From contig NC_134429.1 of assembly GCF_030867145.1 (NCBI RefSeq), positions 15,252,677-15,316,676 on the forward strand: DNA of 64,000 nucleotides, given 5' to 3'. The notes below the pieces were generated by a model. It ran no database searches and was not told the DNA's origin. It saw only the letters and a program-made list of their open reading frames with translations. The position numbers and the translations under genes are program-made. This DNA comes from Opisthocomus hoazin (taxonomy: Eukaryota; Chordata; Aves; Opisthocomiformes; Opisthocomidae). Positions 1 to 16,600 of this stretch are shown here, in pieces; position 1 is the first letter of the stretch, and every line of letters begins with the position of its first letter.

Positions 1-4612
<4,612 letters not shown>

Positions 4613-4734
4613 TGCCGTTCCCTAACTGGAGGTGTAACACACAAACATGCTTTACCTGGAAGTAATTTATACCTGATTTAGCAAGAGAAGTTTCCAGCAG
4701 GCAATTTGGTGTCCTTCCATAGGCTTGCATGTAC

Positions 4735-4740
4735 AATAAA
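4735..4740 (+). terminator. SDHB: SDHB poly(A) signal AATAAA
   Basis: Canonical AATAAA 123 nt after the TAA stop. The 3' UTR would run from 4613 to a cleavage site around 4755-4765. A 3' UTR of about 150 nt is plausible for SDHB. Confidence 0.85.
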
Positions 4741-4765
4741 TACTGTAAAGAACAAATAAGAATTG

Positions 4766-6555
4766 TTACTGTATTATTGAACTATTGCCTCTGCCTCAAT
4801 GGTAGGATCCCAGACCTCTCTGCTTTGCTTTTTGGAGTGTGCGAGCAGCTCCGAGGCTCTGCTGCGGGATGAGCATTTGAGAGCGGCCCCGCAGCAGACG
4901 TGAACAGAGACAGAATTTCTGGCATGACCTTGTTCCCCTGTCTTTAAAGCGAGCGCCTGTGTGGGAAGAGACCTGCAAGCAGTAAGCCCTGTGGCCATTA
5001 GCAAGAAAACAGTGGAAGCAGCTGGGAAAGGGCAATGTTGGAAGAATCTCACCCTGCTCCAAAATCCCCCAGGGTTCCGGTGAGGAGCAGAGCGAGGCCC
5101 TGGAGCTCGCGGGGTGCAGTCATGTGGTGAAATACCCGAGGCAGTGCCGCGAGGAAAGCAGTGTCCTGCCACCACCCTGCTGCGATGCTGCTGCTCATTC
5201 CAAGTCCTAAAGTTAGGTGAGAAGGATTAGGACAGGGCTGAACATTTCTCTTTGCTCTAGTAGGAGTGGGTTTTAGCTCCAGGTTTCTGAAACTTGGGGT
5301 GTTTGTCATAGGTTGTTGCCTGAAGCAGTTGTTTGCAGTCTTAGGAGGGTGGAGAGAAAGGAAGCACTTTCTGTTCTGCTGTTGAATAGGTTATTTTTAT
5401 CTAGAGGTATTATAAACTTCTAGAAATGCTGCTTCTGGGACATGGTGTGGTAACCAGGAAGACTGAGGTGGCATAAAAAGTGGTGTGTGGCTCTGGAAAG
5501 GCTTACCCCCAAAATGACTTCTTTTTTTCCATGTATGTTTACCACGCAGCAAGGGAGCCTTACAGCTGTCTTGAGATGCCAGGCTGGTGTTGCGCTCTCA
5601 ATTCTCATTTACAGAAATCCTCCTTTTCCCGGAGCCAACATCTTCGTTCCCGAGAAGCTAATGTGACACAGGCTTCCGAAGGTCAGAGATTGAACACTTA
5701 AAATCCACGGGTGCTGGGCTGCTCTTCCCCGCCGCTGAATTGCCGCTGGTTTCTGCCTCTCGAGCGAGCGGTGGCTGAGCTGGGTGAGCGCCGGTCCTGT
5801 GATGGAGAAGGCCCCGCTGCTGGCGTTAGGCAGCAGGACGTGTTGTCGGTCCCACGACGCTGATATTTGTCTGTTGCGTCCCTGTGCTTTGTAATCTCAT
5901 CTCCCTGCTTAAACCCCAGGGGTTTCCCATCAGCAGCTTGAATAAAGAGCTGTGTGAACCCCCTCCTCCTCTCCCACTCTGCTTTACTTCTTAGTTACCA
6001 GCGGTTTTTGAACACAAACTGGTTTTTGCCTCGTTTTATATAAAAGCTAGGCACGCTTGCTGAGGACAGTTGGATGGAAGTGCGGCAGGGTGCGGAGGAA
6101 CCGATGACAGCCCCTTGCTGCTTCGGCTCTCGCTGCGCTGGCTGAGGTTTTCCTGGTCCGATGAACAAAATCGGCCTCGCCTTTGGCTTCGGGAGGAAGC
6201 ACAGGCTCGACCTGAGGCGCATCCCGAGAAAACATCTCGCTTTTCCTCCTGTCCTGTGGGAAAAAACCCACCGTTCCCTCGTGCAAGGATGGGTACGGAG
6301 GGGAGAGGAGGTGGTTTTCGTGGTGGGGGGCAGGAGCAGCCCTGCTTGCGGGTCTTGGCTGGTCCTGGCAGCGGGTTTTGCAGCAGCCGGAGCCCCTGAA
6401 AGCCAGGCTTTGGCTGGAGGGGTCTGTGCTGGGGGCAGGCTCGGGGTCTGCGCTTGGCGATCGGCTGCGGCGTCCCCCTGGCAGCAGCTTTGCGGGTGGG
6501 AGCCCTGCGGTGGTGGGAGCTGTGCGGGCTCCCCACGCCAGGGGGCGGGCACGGC
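4766..6555. other. SDHB-ATP13A2 spacer, no gene recognised
   Basis: Mostly unique sequence. No open frame here resembles a known protein or shows convincing splice pairs. A stray AATAAA occurs at 5941-5946, with no gene attached to it. From about 6060 the sequence becomes strongly G+C rich and leads into the minisatellite next to ATP13A2. Confidence 0.6.
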
Positions 6556-7450
6556 CGGGGGGGTGCAGAACCCCCTTTGGGGCAGACCCCCCCATCCATT
6601 TCCTTGCAAGATGTGGAGGGGCAGAGACCCTTTTTGGGGGCAAATCCTGGTGTGTTCCCCTGCGAGATGAGGGGGTGCAGAGCCCTTTTTGGGGACAGAC
6701 CCCGCTGTGTTCCTTTGCAAGATGTTGGGGTGCAAAGCCCCATTTTGGGGGCATATCCTGATGTGTTTCCTTGCAAGATGAAGGGGTGCAGAGCCCCTTT
6801 TGGGGACAGAAGCCCCTGTGTTCCCTTGCAAGATGTGGGGGTGCAAAGCCCTATTTTGGGGGCAAATCCTGGTGCATTCCCTTTTAAGATGAGGGGGTGC
6901 AGAGCCCCTTTTGGGGGGCAGACCACCCTGTGTTCCCTTGCAAGATGTGGGAGTGCAAAGCCCCTATTTGGAGGCAAATCCTGGTGCATTTCCTTGCACG
7001 GTGTGGGGGTGCAGAGCCGCTTTTTGGGGGCATATCCTGATGTGTTTCCTTGCAAGATGAGGGGGTGCAGAGCCCCTTTTGGGGACAGAAGCCCCTGTGT
7101 TCCCTTGCAAGATGTGGGGGTGCAAAGCCCCATTTTGGGAGTAAATCCTGATGTGTTTTCTTGCAAGATGAGGGGGTGCAAAGCCCCTATTTGGGGGCGA
7201 AACCTGGTGTGTTTTCTTGCAAGATGTTGGGCTGCAGAGCCCCTTTTTGGGGGCATCCCCCCCTGTGTTCCCTTTCAAGAGGAGGGGGTGCAGAGCCTCT
7301 TTTTGGGGGAAGACCCCTCTGCGTTCCCTTGCACGGTGGGGGGGTACAAACTCCTTTTGGGGGGCAGCCCCCTGTCTTCCGTTGCAGGATGAGGGGGAGC
7401 AGAGCCCTTTTTTGGGGGGCCAGGGCCACAGGTATTTTGCTGTCGGGGGG
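6556..7450. repeat. 55-56 bp minisatellite upstream of ATP13A2, about 16 copies
   Basis: Units contain a core like TTCCCTTGCAAGATG followed by GGGGGTGCAGAGCCCC and TTTTGGGGGCA. The ATG in the core falls near 6611, 6667, 6722, 6778, 6833, 6889 and 6945, giving 55-56 bp spacing. Because the unit length is not a multiple of three, successive units rotate through all frames and give long uninterrupted frames on both strands. These are low-complexity artefacts. The array ends about 100 bp before the ATP13A2 promoter element. Regular G-runs give quadruplex potential on the + strand. Confidence 0.92.
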
Positions 7451-7668
7451 TGCAGACCCCCCCTCGTGGGACAAAGCCCTCCCACGGAGGGGCTGCGGAT
7501 CCCCGTGGGGGTCCGGCACCCCCCGGGGCGTGGCTTTGCGGGGGGGGTGTAAGGACTACAAGTCCCAGCAGCCCCCGCGCCCCGCCCTTCCGCCGCGCGC
7601 CCGCCGGGCTGGGTGCGCGCGGGGCTGCGGCCCCCGGGGCTCCCGCACCCCGTGCGTGACAGCGCGCC
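7451..7668 (+). promoter_or_regulatory. ATP13A2: ATP13A2 promoter and 5' UTR, CpG-rich
   Basis: CpG- and GC-rich sequence without a TATA box, directly before the start codon. It includes the 13-mer-type element described separately. The transcription start is likely between about 7570 and 7660, because coding exon 1 begins at 7669 and no upstream splice acceptor is needed. The exact start cannot be read from sequence. Confidence 0.6.
7555..7570 (+). promoter_or_regulatory. ACTACAAGTCCCAGCA element (ZNF143-type/ACTAYRNNNCCCR)
   Basis: The 16-mer fits the conserved vertebrate promoter motif ACTAYRNNNCCCR without mismatch. It also resembles the ACTACAA-TCCCAG half of ZNF143 (SBS) sites, which typically sit just upstream of CpG-island transcription starts. 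Here it lies 99 bp upstream of the ATP13A2 ATG. Binding is inferred from the motif only. Confidence 0.75.
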
Positions 7669-10600
7669 ATGAGCTCAGGTCAGGGGGCCCACGCGTGGGG
7701 GGGGGGGGGGGGGTGCGCCGTGCATCGGGCTGCGCGGCCCCGCGGGGGTCGCGTCGTGCGGGGCCCCGCCACGGGTGCGTGATTTTGCGTGGCCCCCCGG
7801 GGGGGGTTGCGCTCGCCCCCCCCTCAACCGTGCCTCAGGAAGGGGGGGGGGGGGGGGGGCTGCACAGGGAGGACCGCCTCGCTGCATTCTGCTTCACTTC
7901 GCTGCATTCTGCTTTATTTTGCTGTTTTTTCCTTTATTTTGCCGCACTCCGCTTTATTTTGCCGCACCCCGCTTTATTTCGCCGTGCTCCGCTTTTATTT
8001 TGCTGCACTCCGCTTTATTTCGCTGTATTCTGCTTTTATTTTGCTGCACTCTGCTTTATTTCGCCGTGCTCCGCTTTTATTTTGCTGCACTCTGCTTTAT
8101 TTCCCCGTACTCCGCTTTATTTTGCTGCACTCTGCTTTATTTTGCCGTACTCCGCTTTTATTTCGCCACACTCCGCTTTATTTTGCTGCACTCCGCTTTA
8201 TTTCGCTGCACTCCGCTTTATTTCGCCGTGCTCCGCTTTTATTTCGCCGTGCTCCGCTTCGTTTCGCCGTGCTCCGTGTTATTTCCATTTGCTCCGCTTC
8301 GTTTCGCTGTATTTGGCCTCGCTTTCCCCTCCAGCCCACGCTAAAGGAGGAGCAGGGGATGGTGCAGAGCGGGGTGCTGCCCCCCCCCCCAGCACTGCAG
8401 ATTTTGGGGGTGGCAGAGCAGAGCGGGGAGCGCAGCGATGTCCCCCAGGACCCCCAGCCCACCCTGGGCAGCGCGGCTGCCGAAAACACCACGGTAAACC
8501 AGCGTTGGGCTTCTGCCGTCCCGCGATGCCGCGACAGAGCTGTCCGGCTCCACGTCGCGACGCGGGCTCCTGCCGACACCCGGCGCGCGGGCCTCTGCGC
8601 GAAGGCGTGCGCCGACGAACCCGCGGGGAAACGAAACCCCGGCGTCGCTTTCGGGTGCTCCGAGGCTGCCGAACCCCGCGGCCGGATCCCCGCAGCCCGC
8701 CGAGGGCTGCGTCCCCGCGAGCGGGCTGCTGCGGCTCGGCGTTCGGGGAGCCGGACCGCGGCGTCCCTCTGCGTCGCCTTCCGTCGGCATCCCGGAGAAA
8801 GGGGTGGGTTTGAAGGTGGTGGAGGAGTGCGTTTGCCTTTCTGACCCCGCGAGCGGAGCGATCCCGGGGTTTTCTCACGCCGGCGAAGGATGCCGGCCGA
8901 TGTCGGGTCAGCGAGCCTGGAGCTGGTATTGCTGAAAGCTGAAAGACCCTGTGCAGGATTGGTGCTGGCAGGGGGGGAAAACCGCATCCCAGGCGTTCCG
9001 CAGAGGCCGAGAAACGCGATACGGCGCTGGCGACAGCATCCCGGGCTCCCCGGGCCGGCAGCGTTTCTCACGCCAGGGTATACGGAAGCGGCACAGCCCG
9101 GGTGACCGCTGCCCGTTTCCTTTCGGGTTTGCCCCGGTCGAGGGTGGCACGGGGGCGAGGGAGGAAGAGCTTCGGGGCAGGAAAGGGAGGAGCGGGACCG
9201 TGCGGTGGCACTTATCGGAAGGCTCTTTGGCTGCCCGGCTTCGGCTCGGCAGGGCTTGCCCGGCTGCGCCGCGGCCGTAGTCGCTGCCACCGCGGTCCCT
9301 GCCGCCGTGGTGACCCCGCTCGCAGCCCCTTGGACCCCCTTCGCCCATCTTTTCCCCCGGATCTGCGGCGTAGCAGCGCTCGGGGGTTAAACCTCACCCC
9401 ATTTTGGTTTTTTCCCTGCGCTTCTTAATTTAAGGGTACCCAGGTTTAACGCTGCCAGGCTGGGACGCTGGCTCGAGAGGCGGGAGACGCTCTAATCCTG
9501 GCTTAGCACCCCAAAACGGGGATGGTGGGCTGCGAGGAGCCTCCTAAGGGAGGTACGAGCCCTTTATTTCACTGGAATTTGGGAAAATGATTGGGTTTGG
9601 GTGTGAATAACGTTTTTTTTGCCCCTCCTCACCGGTGGTTGCCCAAGCGAGGATGCTCCCCAAAGCCACCAGGCTTGTCCTCCAGCTTGGCAGGTCGGTG
9701 TTGGCGAACGGCAAGGTCTTGCAAAACCGGGTGTGGGAGAGGTCAGGGCGATGTCTGCCCGGGGTCGGGGAGAAACCCACCTTGCTGAAAGATCCTGTTG
9801 GACGTTAGGAAAAATTTCTTCACTGGAAGAGCAGTCAGGCGTTGGAACGGGCTGCCTGGGGAAGTGGTGGAGTCCCCATCCCTGGAGGGGTTCAAAAAAC
9901 GTGTGGACGTGGCACTTCAGGACGTGGTTTAGCAGGCATGGTGGGGTTGGGTTGATGTTGGACTTGATGATCTTCGAGGTCTTTTCCAACCTTCACGATT
10001 CTGTGACTGCCGTTGCCTCAGCCGGTGTCGTCAGCACGTGGCCAAGCAAACGCTGGCCGTGCTACCGGCGTCCTTCTCGCGGACAACCCTTCCCTACAGA
10101 TCCAAACCAAAACCAGCTGAGGCGGACAGGGCTACTGGGAGGGTTCCTCACTTACAAGGGGTTTATTTTCTCACACATCTCAAGGGTTTGATGCACAAGA
10201 GTGATTCCCCTGGGGTTATCGCAACGGCAGAGCCTGCATCCCCGTATTCCACGTCCCCACCTTGTATCGAGCCCGTCTCGTCCTGTTGTTTCTTCCAGCC
10301 TTGGGGCGTTTTTCCGGCTGGGCTCCCCGCGGATGCTGCCGTGTCTGGGTAGGACCAGACCGCCTGGTAAAACACGTTTGCTCCGGCAGCGTGGCGAGCA
10401 GGGCGGCGTGTTCCTCTCCGGCTGGCTCGGGCGGACGCGTTTGTCTTGGCTGGGTGGAAGGGGCAGGAGAATTGACGCCGTCTCATCCCAACCCCTCGCT
10501 GCGTCTGGGCTTGCAGCCGGCCGTGACGTCTCCCATCCCAAACTGGAGCCTGCAGGCTGCTAGCAAAGATCCTCATGTGTTAAATCCCGCCTGACGTGAC

Positions 10601-13600
10601 CCAGGGACCGTTTTCCTTTCCTTAATTTTGTCTCGTCCTGAATTTTCGTTTCCCCACCTCCAAGGGCCCAAAGTGACCTGGCCAACCCCATCCCACGGGC
10701 GAGACAGCACCAGACCTTGCTGGCTGCAGCGGTGACCTCCATGGGTGGACCTTCCTCTTCTTGCATGCAACCTCTAGCCTGCATGGATGGATGGATGGAT
10801 GGATGGATGGATGGATGGATGGATGGATGGATGGATGGATGGATGGATGGACGGACGACACTGATTAGGAAGCCCTGAGCATCCCATGGGGACCATGAGA
10901 GCAGAGGGAGATCTCCAAGTCCCCTTGGGGTTGCTTTGCTTCAAGGAAGGTGCTTGGAGAAGGGCCGTTTTCCTTTCCTTAATTTTGTCTCGTCCTGAAT
11001 TTTCGTTTCCCCACCTCCAAGGGCCCAAAGTGACCTGGCCAACCCCATCCCACAGGTGAGACAGCACCAGACCTTGCTGGCTGCAGTGGTGACCTCCATG
11101 GGTAGACCTTCCTCTTCTTGCATGTGACCTCTAGCCTGCATGGATGGATGGATGGATGGATGGATGGATGACGCTGATTAGGAAACCCTGAGCATCCCAT
11201 GGGGACCGTGAGAGCAGAGGGAGATCTCCAAGTCCCCTTGGGGTTGCTTTGCTTCAAGAATGGTGGTTGGAAAAGGGCCGTGGCTGCCTAGGCAGCTTGT
11301 GGAGAAGGTCTCTGGGACCAGCACGTGTCCGCTTTCGGTGTGCTTGTGCTGCTGGGGGGAAAGGCTGCGTCTCAGGGCAAAATCTCAGGGCAAGGACCGG
11401 CGCTCGCGTTCACAAACAGTGGCTGCTGCTGCTCGGCAGAGGTTCGGTGTCACGAGATGTGCGAGCTCAAGGCTTGCAGCTCCGCTTTCTGGTGTCAGAG
11501 GGCACGTCCTCCCCTGCCAGGACACCTGCTAGATGTCCGGGCATCCTGAGCATCTCTGTCCCCAGTTTTCCCCCAAACCTCCGGGCTGTTGTCCCCACCT
11601 CAAACCCCTCTTTAGCAGCAGAGAGAGAAGCAAATCTGTTCCCCGGGGCTCTCCAGCCGAGCTCCGGGGTCAAACCCCCAGCTTCGGGAGCCGGCGGAGG
11701 GACAGCCGGGTGCCCGTGTTTGCCGACGAGGTGTGGCCGCGATCCGGACCGGTCGCGCAGCTTCGCCGCGCTCTGCCCTCCCTCCCCTGCGCCGGATGCT
11801 TCCCGGCCACGTCCGCTGCCGGTGGGTGATGACGGCCGCACTGATCCCATCCCGCACTGATCCCATCCCGCACCGATCCCATCCCGCACCGATCCCATCC
11901 CGTACCGATCCCATCCCGTACCGATCCCATCCTGTACCGATCCCATCCTGTACCGGCGACGTCTCCGCTCGCGCAGCCGGCGCGGTGAGTCACGGCGAGA
12001 GCCCTTCCTCGCTGGCCGCGTTTCGGGGAGCAGCCGCGATGGGAGCAGGAGGTGAGAAAACCCACGGGGACGGGGGGCTGTGCGAGAGCCGCTGGCGGCC
12101 GTGCTCGTGCGCTCCTCCACAAGATTTACTGCTTACAGGAAAAAGGGGTTAAGAAAATCGTAATAAATTTGTGCTCGCTGACAGCGGCGTGCGGGTGGAG
12201 GGGTGGGCTGCGCTCCTCGCTGCCCAGCCTGCTTCGGGGAGGTGCGGAAAGAAAACGGAGTTGGTTTTGGGTTGTTTCGGTGCTTTCCCCCGTCCTGCAA
12301 AGCTGCAGACAGCGCTGGGGAAAGCGCAGCACCCTCTCGCCTTGGTTCTGCTCTTTCAAAGGGCGGCACACGCTCCTCCTCGCCCTCCCGTGCCCGCTCC
12401 CGGCCTCAGTTAACCAGGAACCGACGCTTTTCGCAGGCTTTGATGCCGGCAGCGGGGAGATTGGACGTCTCCTCTCCTCGCGGGCCCTTGGCGAGCTTCG
12501 CAGCCGTGCGTTTTGGCTCCTGGGAGGGCTTTTGTTTGAATAAACCAACCCCGGGACTCGTCCCCCGTTTCCCTGACCCAAAATTTACCCCTCGGAGCGG
12601 CACCGGCTGCGTTTCGGGAGCTGGCTGCCCACCGGGTCGCTTGGCGAGATGGAGACCCCAGCCCTGGCGATCATTGAAACCAGGGGGTGGTTTTAATTAA
12701 TTGGTCACCTGCAGACGAGCTTTGGGGTCGGACTGGGGAGCAGCAGGAACCCAGCCGGGATGGGACGGGTGCCCGGGCTCCCGCCCGGCGTGTAAATCGT
12801 TGAGCCGGTCCGAGGGCCCTCCTGGGATCCCGAACCCAGCCCAGCCAGGAAATTATCTGTCGGCTCCAGGGGTGGGAACTACCTCCTGGGCTTGTGTCTG
12901 TGCCACGTGTGATCTCCTCGCTGCCGCTTTACGATCCCGGAGTTGGGACGCTGCGGCTTCTAATCCAGAGTGGATTTAGGGTAGAAGTGGGTTCGACTTC
13001 ACGGCACGGAGGGTGATGGTGGAAATCCCAGTGGAAATCACACCTGGGATGGTTGCGGCGATGCCTCCGGCGATCCCTGTCTCGCAGGCTGGGCATCGGG
13101 GTGCAGCGGAGACCGGCAGGAATCGGGGGTGACGAGCTGGGCATCATTAAAACTAAAAAAATCAATTTTAGTGGCTACATCCTCCGTGCAGGGGCAAACA
13201 CAAGGAGCAAACAAGCGTGAAAAGTGGCTGGGAGAGCTCTCCCTGTGCTTGACCTGGCTCTGCACCAGCCCTGCTCCCTTCCCCCGGTTGCTAAGCCGCC
13301 ATCCTCGTGCCAGCCTTTCCGGCCGGGCTGCTTTGGCACCGTCGGCGTGACCGTCACGTGCGGCAGGAGGGTGACGGGGCAGCGCTGGGGTGCCCCGTGC
13401 CCGTGGCATCCCCCTGCGCGGCAGAGCTGGCCCTGAGCATCCCTGCCAGGAGCTGGGGTGATGGCAGAGGGGACACCAGCTCTGGCCACCGTCTGGGACT
13501 GACCCGGGGATGTCATCGCCGCAGCTGGGAGCCCATCGCCGTGGCATCTCCGAAACAACCCCTCGGATCAGCTCCCCTTTTTTTTTGTTTTTTTTCTTTC

Positions 13601-16600
13601 CCCCTCTCTATTCTTGGACTTTGCAGACAGCAGCAGGCTGCTGGCGAACCGGCGGCCGGGCTACGGGACGCTGCAGCGAGACGCCGATAAATCCTGCATG
13701 GTAGGTCCGAGGGCTTCGCCGCGGGGAGGGAGGCACGCTCGGGAAGGGTTGGTGCAAGAACCGCGCGTCGCCTGCCACACCGGCACGAAACCCTGCTTTT
13801 CCAGCCTCAAAGCTACACACTTGGCACCTGCCTGGTGTTAAATCACGCCAGGAGGCTTAGGGCTTTTGATCAGTTTAGGATTTAGATGATTGATAATTAT
13901 AATTTTAGTTTATTTTGTGAATAAACATCCCCGTAAAGGTGACCTCCTTCCTTCCAGGAGGTCACGGGCTACCAGACCGCGACGTGGCGGGTGGCCCTGT
14001 GCCACGCTTGCTCGGTGCTGACGGCAGGGCTGCTCCTCGTCCTCTTCCACTGGAAGCCCAGCCTGGAGGTGCAGGCGAAGTGCAAGCCCTGCGCCCTCGG
14101 CCAGGCCGACTGGGTCATCATCAGGGTGAGTCCCCAGGATCCGGGGTTGGGCTCTGCCACCGGCTTCCCGGGAGGGCCCTGGGCATGTTCCTCGCTGCTT
14201 GTCACCCTCCCTAACTGTGTCGTAGAATCATAGAATGGTTTGGGCTGGAAGGGACCTTGAAGATCATTATCTCCCTTCATCAAGCAGCATTCTACCACAG
14301 AGCCAAATTATTCGGGGAATAATTATTATTCCTGGATTGATTTTGCACTTTCCCCTGCCGTGGCAGGCAGCCTGTCTTCGTATTTCTCTTTGTTGTCCCT
14401 GACTCCCTGCCTGCGCCGGGCAGGACTGCTGTCCCCGTTTGAAGGAGCTGGGGTGGGGGACACGCATGGGGAGCTCCCCGTTCCCCTCCGCTCAGCCCCG
14501 TGCCTGTGTTGCAGGACCGATTCGGACAGTGCTTCACCTCCCGGGTGCGCACCGAGGTGCTGGGCGAGGGCAGGTGAGCTGGGATCACATCCCCACGCTG
14601 GGCAGGGGCTCGCCTGGGCTTTTGGCTTTGAGGAGTGGGGAGGTTTGCAGTGGCGCTGGCGGGTGAGGAGGGTCTGACCCTTGGTTTTCCACCCCGAGCA
14701 GCCTGGAGCATCACCCCGGGGCCAGGCTGGAGGACCGGAGGACCAGCATCGCCGTCGGCGTGTCGGAAGAGGAGGAGAGCCGGGACACCATCCGGCTCCA
14801 CGAGAAGGAAGAGGTAACGCTAGCGACCCTTCCCACCTCCACCCCGTAAATCCTCTCCCCTGGTGTGGGCTCCCCTCCTGTCCCATCAACACCTGATTTT
14901 TCCCATCCCGCTCTGCTCAGAAGAACGTCTTGCGGTACTATCTCTTCGAGGGCATGCGCTACGTCTGGATCGAACGGCGGCAGGCGTACTGCAAAGTCAG
15001 GTATTTCTCTGTCCCCTCTGCCGCAGCAATCCTCTCTGCATCTCCCTGCTGCTCTCCTCGACCCCTCGGCTCCCCCAAAATGGTCCTGACCTGGCTGGAA
15101 GTCACGTAACTGCGCTGGAGCTTTTCTCAGCGCTGCAAAACCTTGGAGATCATCCCCGGGGCACTGGGCTGGGGAAAGCCGCGCTGCCTCTCCCTCCGAG
15201 TTGTTGATGTTGCCCATCTTTGTGGGCAGAGGAAACGGGGCGAAGTATTTTGGCAGCCGCCCCGCGCTGGGTGGTCCCCACCGCCCCGTGCCGCTCGCGG
15301 CTCTCCCAACTTTTGTTCCCGCTCCAGGGCTTGGCACCCGCGAGCTGCGTCGAAGGCCGAGGAACAAGATGCTCTCCCTTTCCTAAAGGGGTTTTTTTCT
15401 TTGTCACCAAGGACTTGGACATGGTGTTTGTTCCACCAGGCCAGGCTCCCGCTGGTTTTCACTCCGTTTCTGCTCTGTTTTTTCTTTCCCCTCGGGCTTG
15501 CCAGTGTCTTGGATGAAGGCTGGACCTGTGCAGATCTCCACCTCTCCCAGGCTGGGCTCGACCAGCAAGACCACGACACCAGGTAGGGACCTACCGGCCT
15601 CGTGGGACACCTGAGGAGCACAGACAGGGTTTTTCCAGGGGTCAGCAAATCCTGGAGCGTGGTTTTTTCTTGCGTTCAGACCTCAAAACAGAGAACAGCC
15701 AGGCGGGCTGGATTGCCCTGGCTTGGCTTCTCCACATGATCGGGCTGTCGTGGAGGTCTGGGCGGCGTGAGGGTCCCTCAGGATGGAAATGCAGCTGTTT
15801 CCTCGCATGCATTTGCTTCCCCTTTGCTTTTTCTCTCCCCTTTGCAGAAGGAAGATCTACGGACCAAACCTCATCGAGGTGCCAGTCAAGTCCTACGCGA
15901 GGCTGTTGGTGGAGGAGGTGTGCATCTACAGCTGTGCTTCAACAGACCGAGTCGTCCCAGGGCAGATCCTTCCCCTGCTCCGTGTCCTTCGCTGCAAGTG
16001 CTTTGCAGGCCCCTTCCTCGCTGGCGGGGTGGAGAGGACTTTAGGAGAAGCAGCTTGGGCAGTGACCAGAGAAGGCAGAGCTACTAGAGCTGTGGAGGGG
16101 ACCTGTCCTACCTCAGCAAGAGAGTTGCAGAGGTGGCTGAGCACCCTCAGGAGCACTGACCGTAGGCAAAGCTGGGGAGGACGGCGGGTTTGTAGGAAGT
16201 CAGCTAGTCGAGCCCCAGGGAAGGACCAGCTTCTCCTCTGCATAAGCAGATGTTCCTCAAGGAGCCTGGAGGTCTCACGATGGGCTGGAGGAAGCTCTCC
16301 GTCCCCAAAACCTGCTCTCTCTGCTTGTTCCTTTCCAGGTGCTCAATCCCTTCTACATCTTCCAAGTGTTCAGCATCGTGCTGTGGGTCTGTGATGCCTA
16401 TTACTACTACGCTGCCTGCATCTTCCTCATCTCCACCATCTCCTTAGCGCTGTCCCTCTACGAGACAAGAAAGGTTGGTGGTGGGCTTATTTGGGACAAG
16501 CAGCTCTAGTGGAGAAGCCCGCTTTCTGATGCTGTTTGACCTCTTATAAGACAAGTCTGATGAGGAGGGGCTGAGGGGACTGGCATTATTCAGTCTGGAG

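Noticed and set aside
5941-5946. AATAAA as a second SDHB poly(A) site
   Set aside because: It is 1.3 kb beyond the stop, after a good proximal signal and intervening unrelated sequence.
6036-7256. 406-codon open frame on the minus strand, with further long frames on both strands
   Set aside because: It is read through the 55-56 bp minisatellite; unit rotation through the frames removes stops. No known domain, and the same region is open in other frames.
7161-8813. 550-codon plus-strand open frame overlapping the ATP13A2 start
   Set aside because: It crosses the minisatellite, the T-rich array and a CpG block, and conflicts with the certain exon 1 of ATP13A2.
8178-9290. 370-codon minus-strand frame in ATP13A2 intron 1
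   Set aside because: Low-complexity Arg/Pro/Ser composition caused by CpG-rich DNA and the T-rich array; no homology or splice logic.
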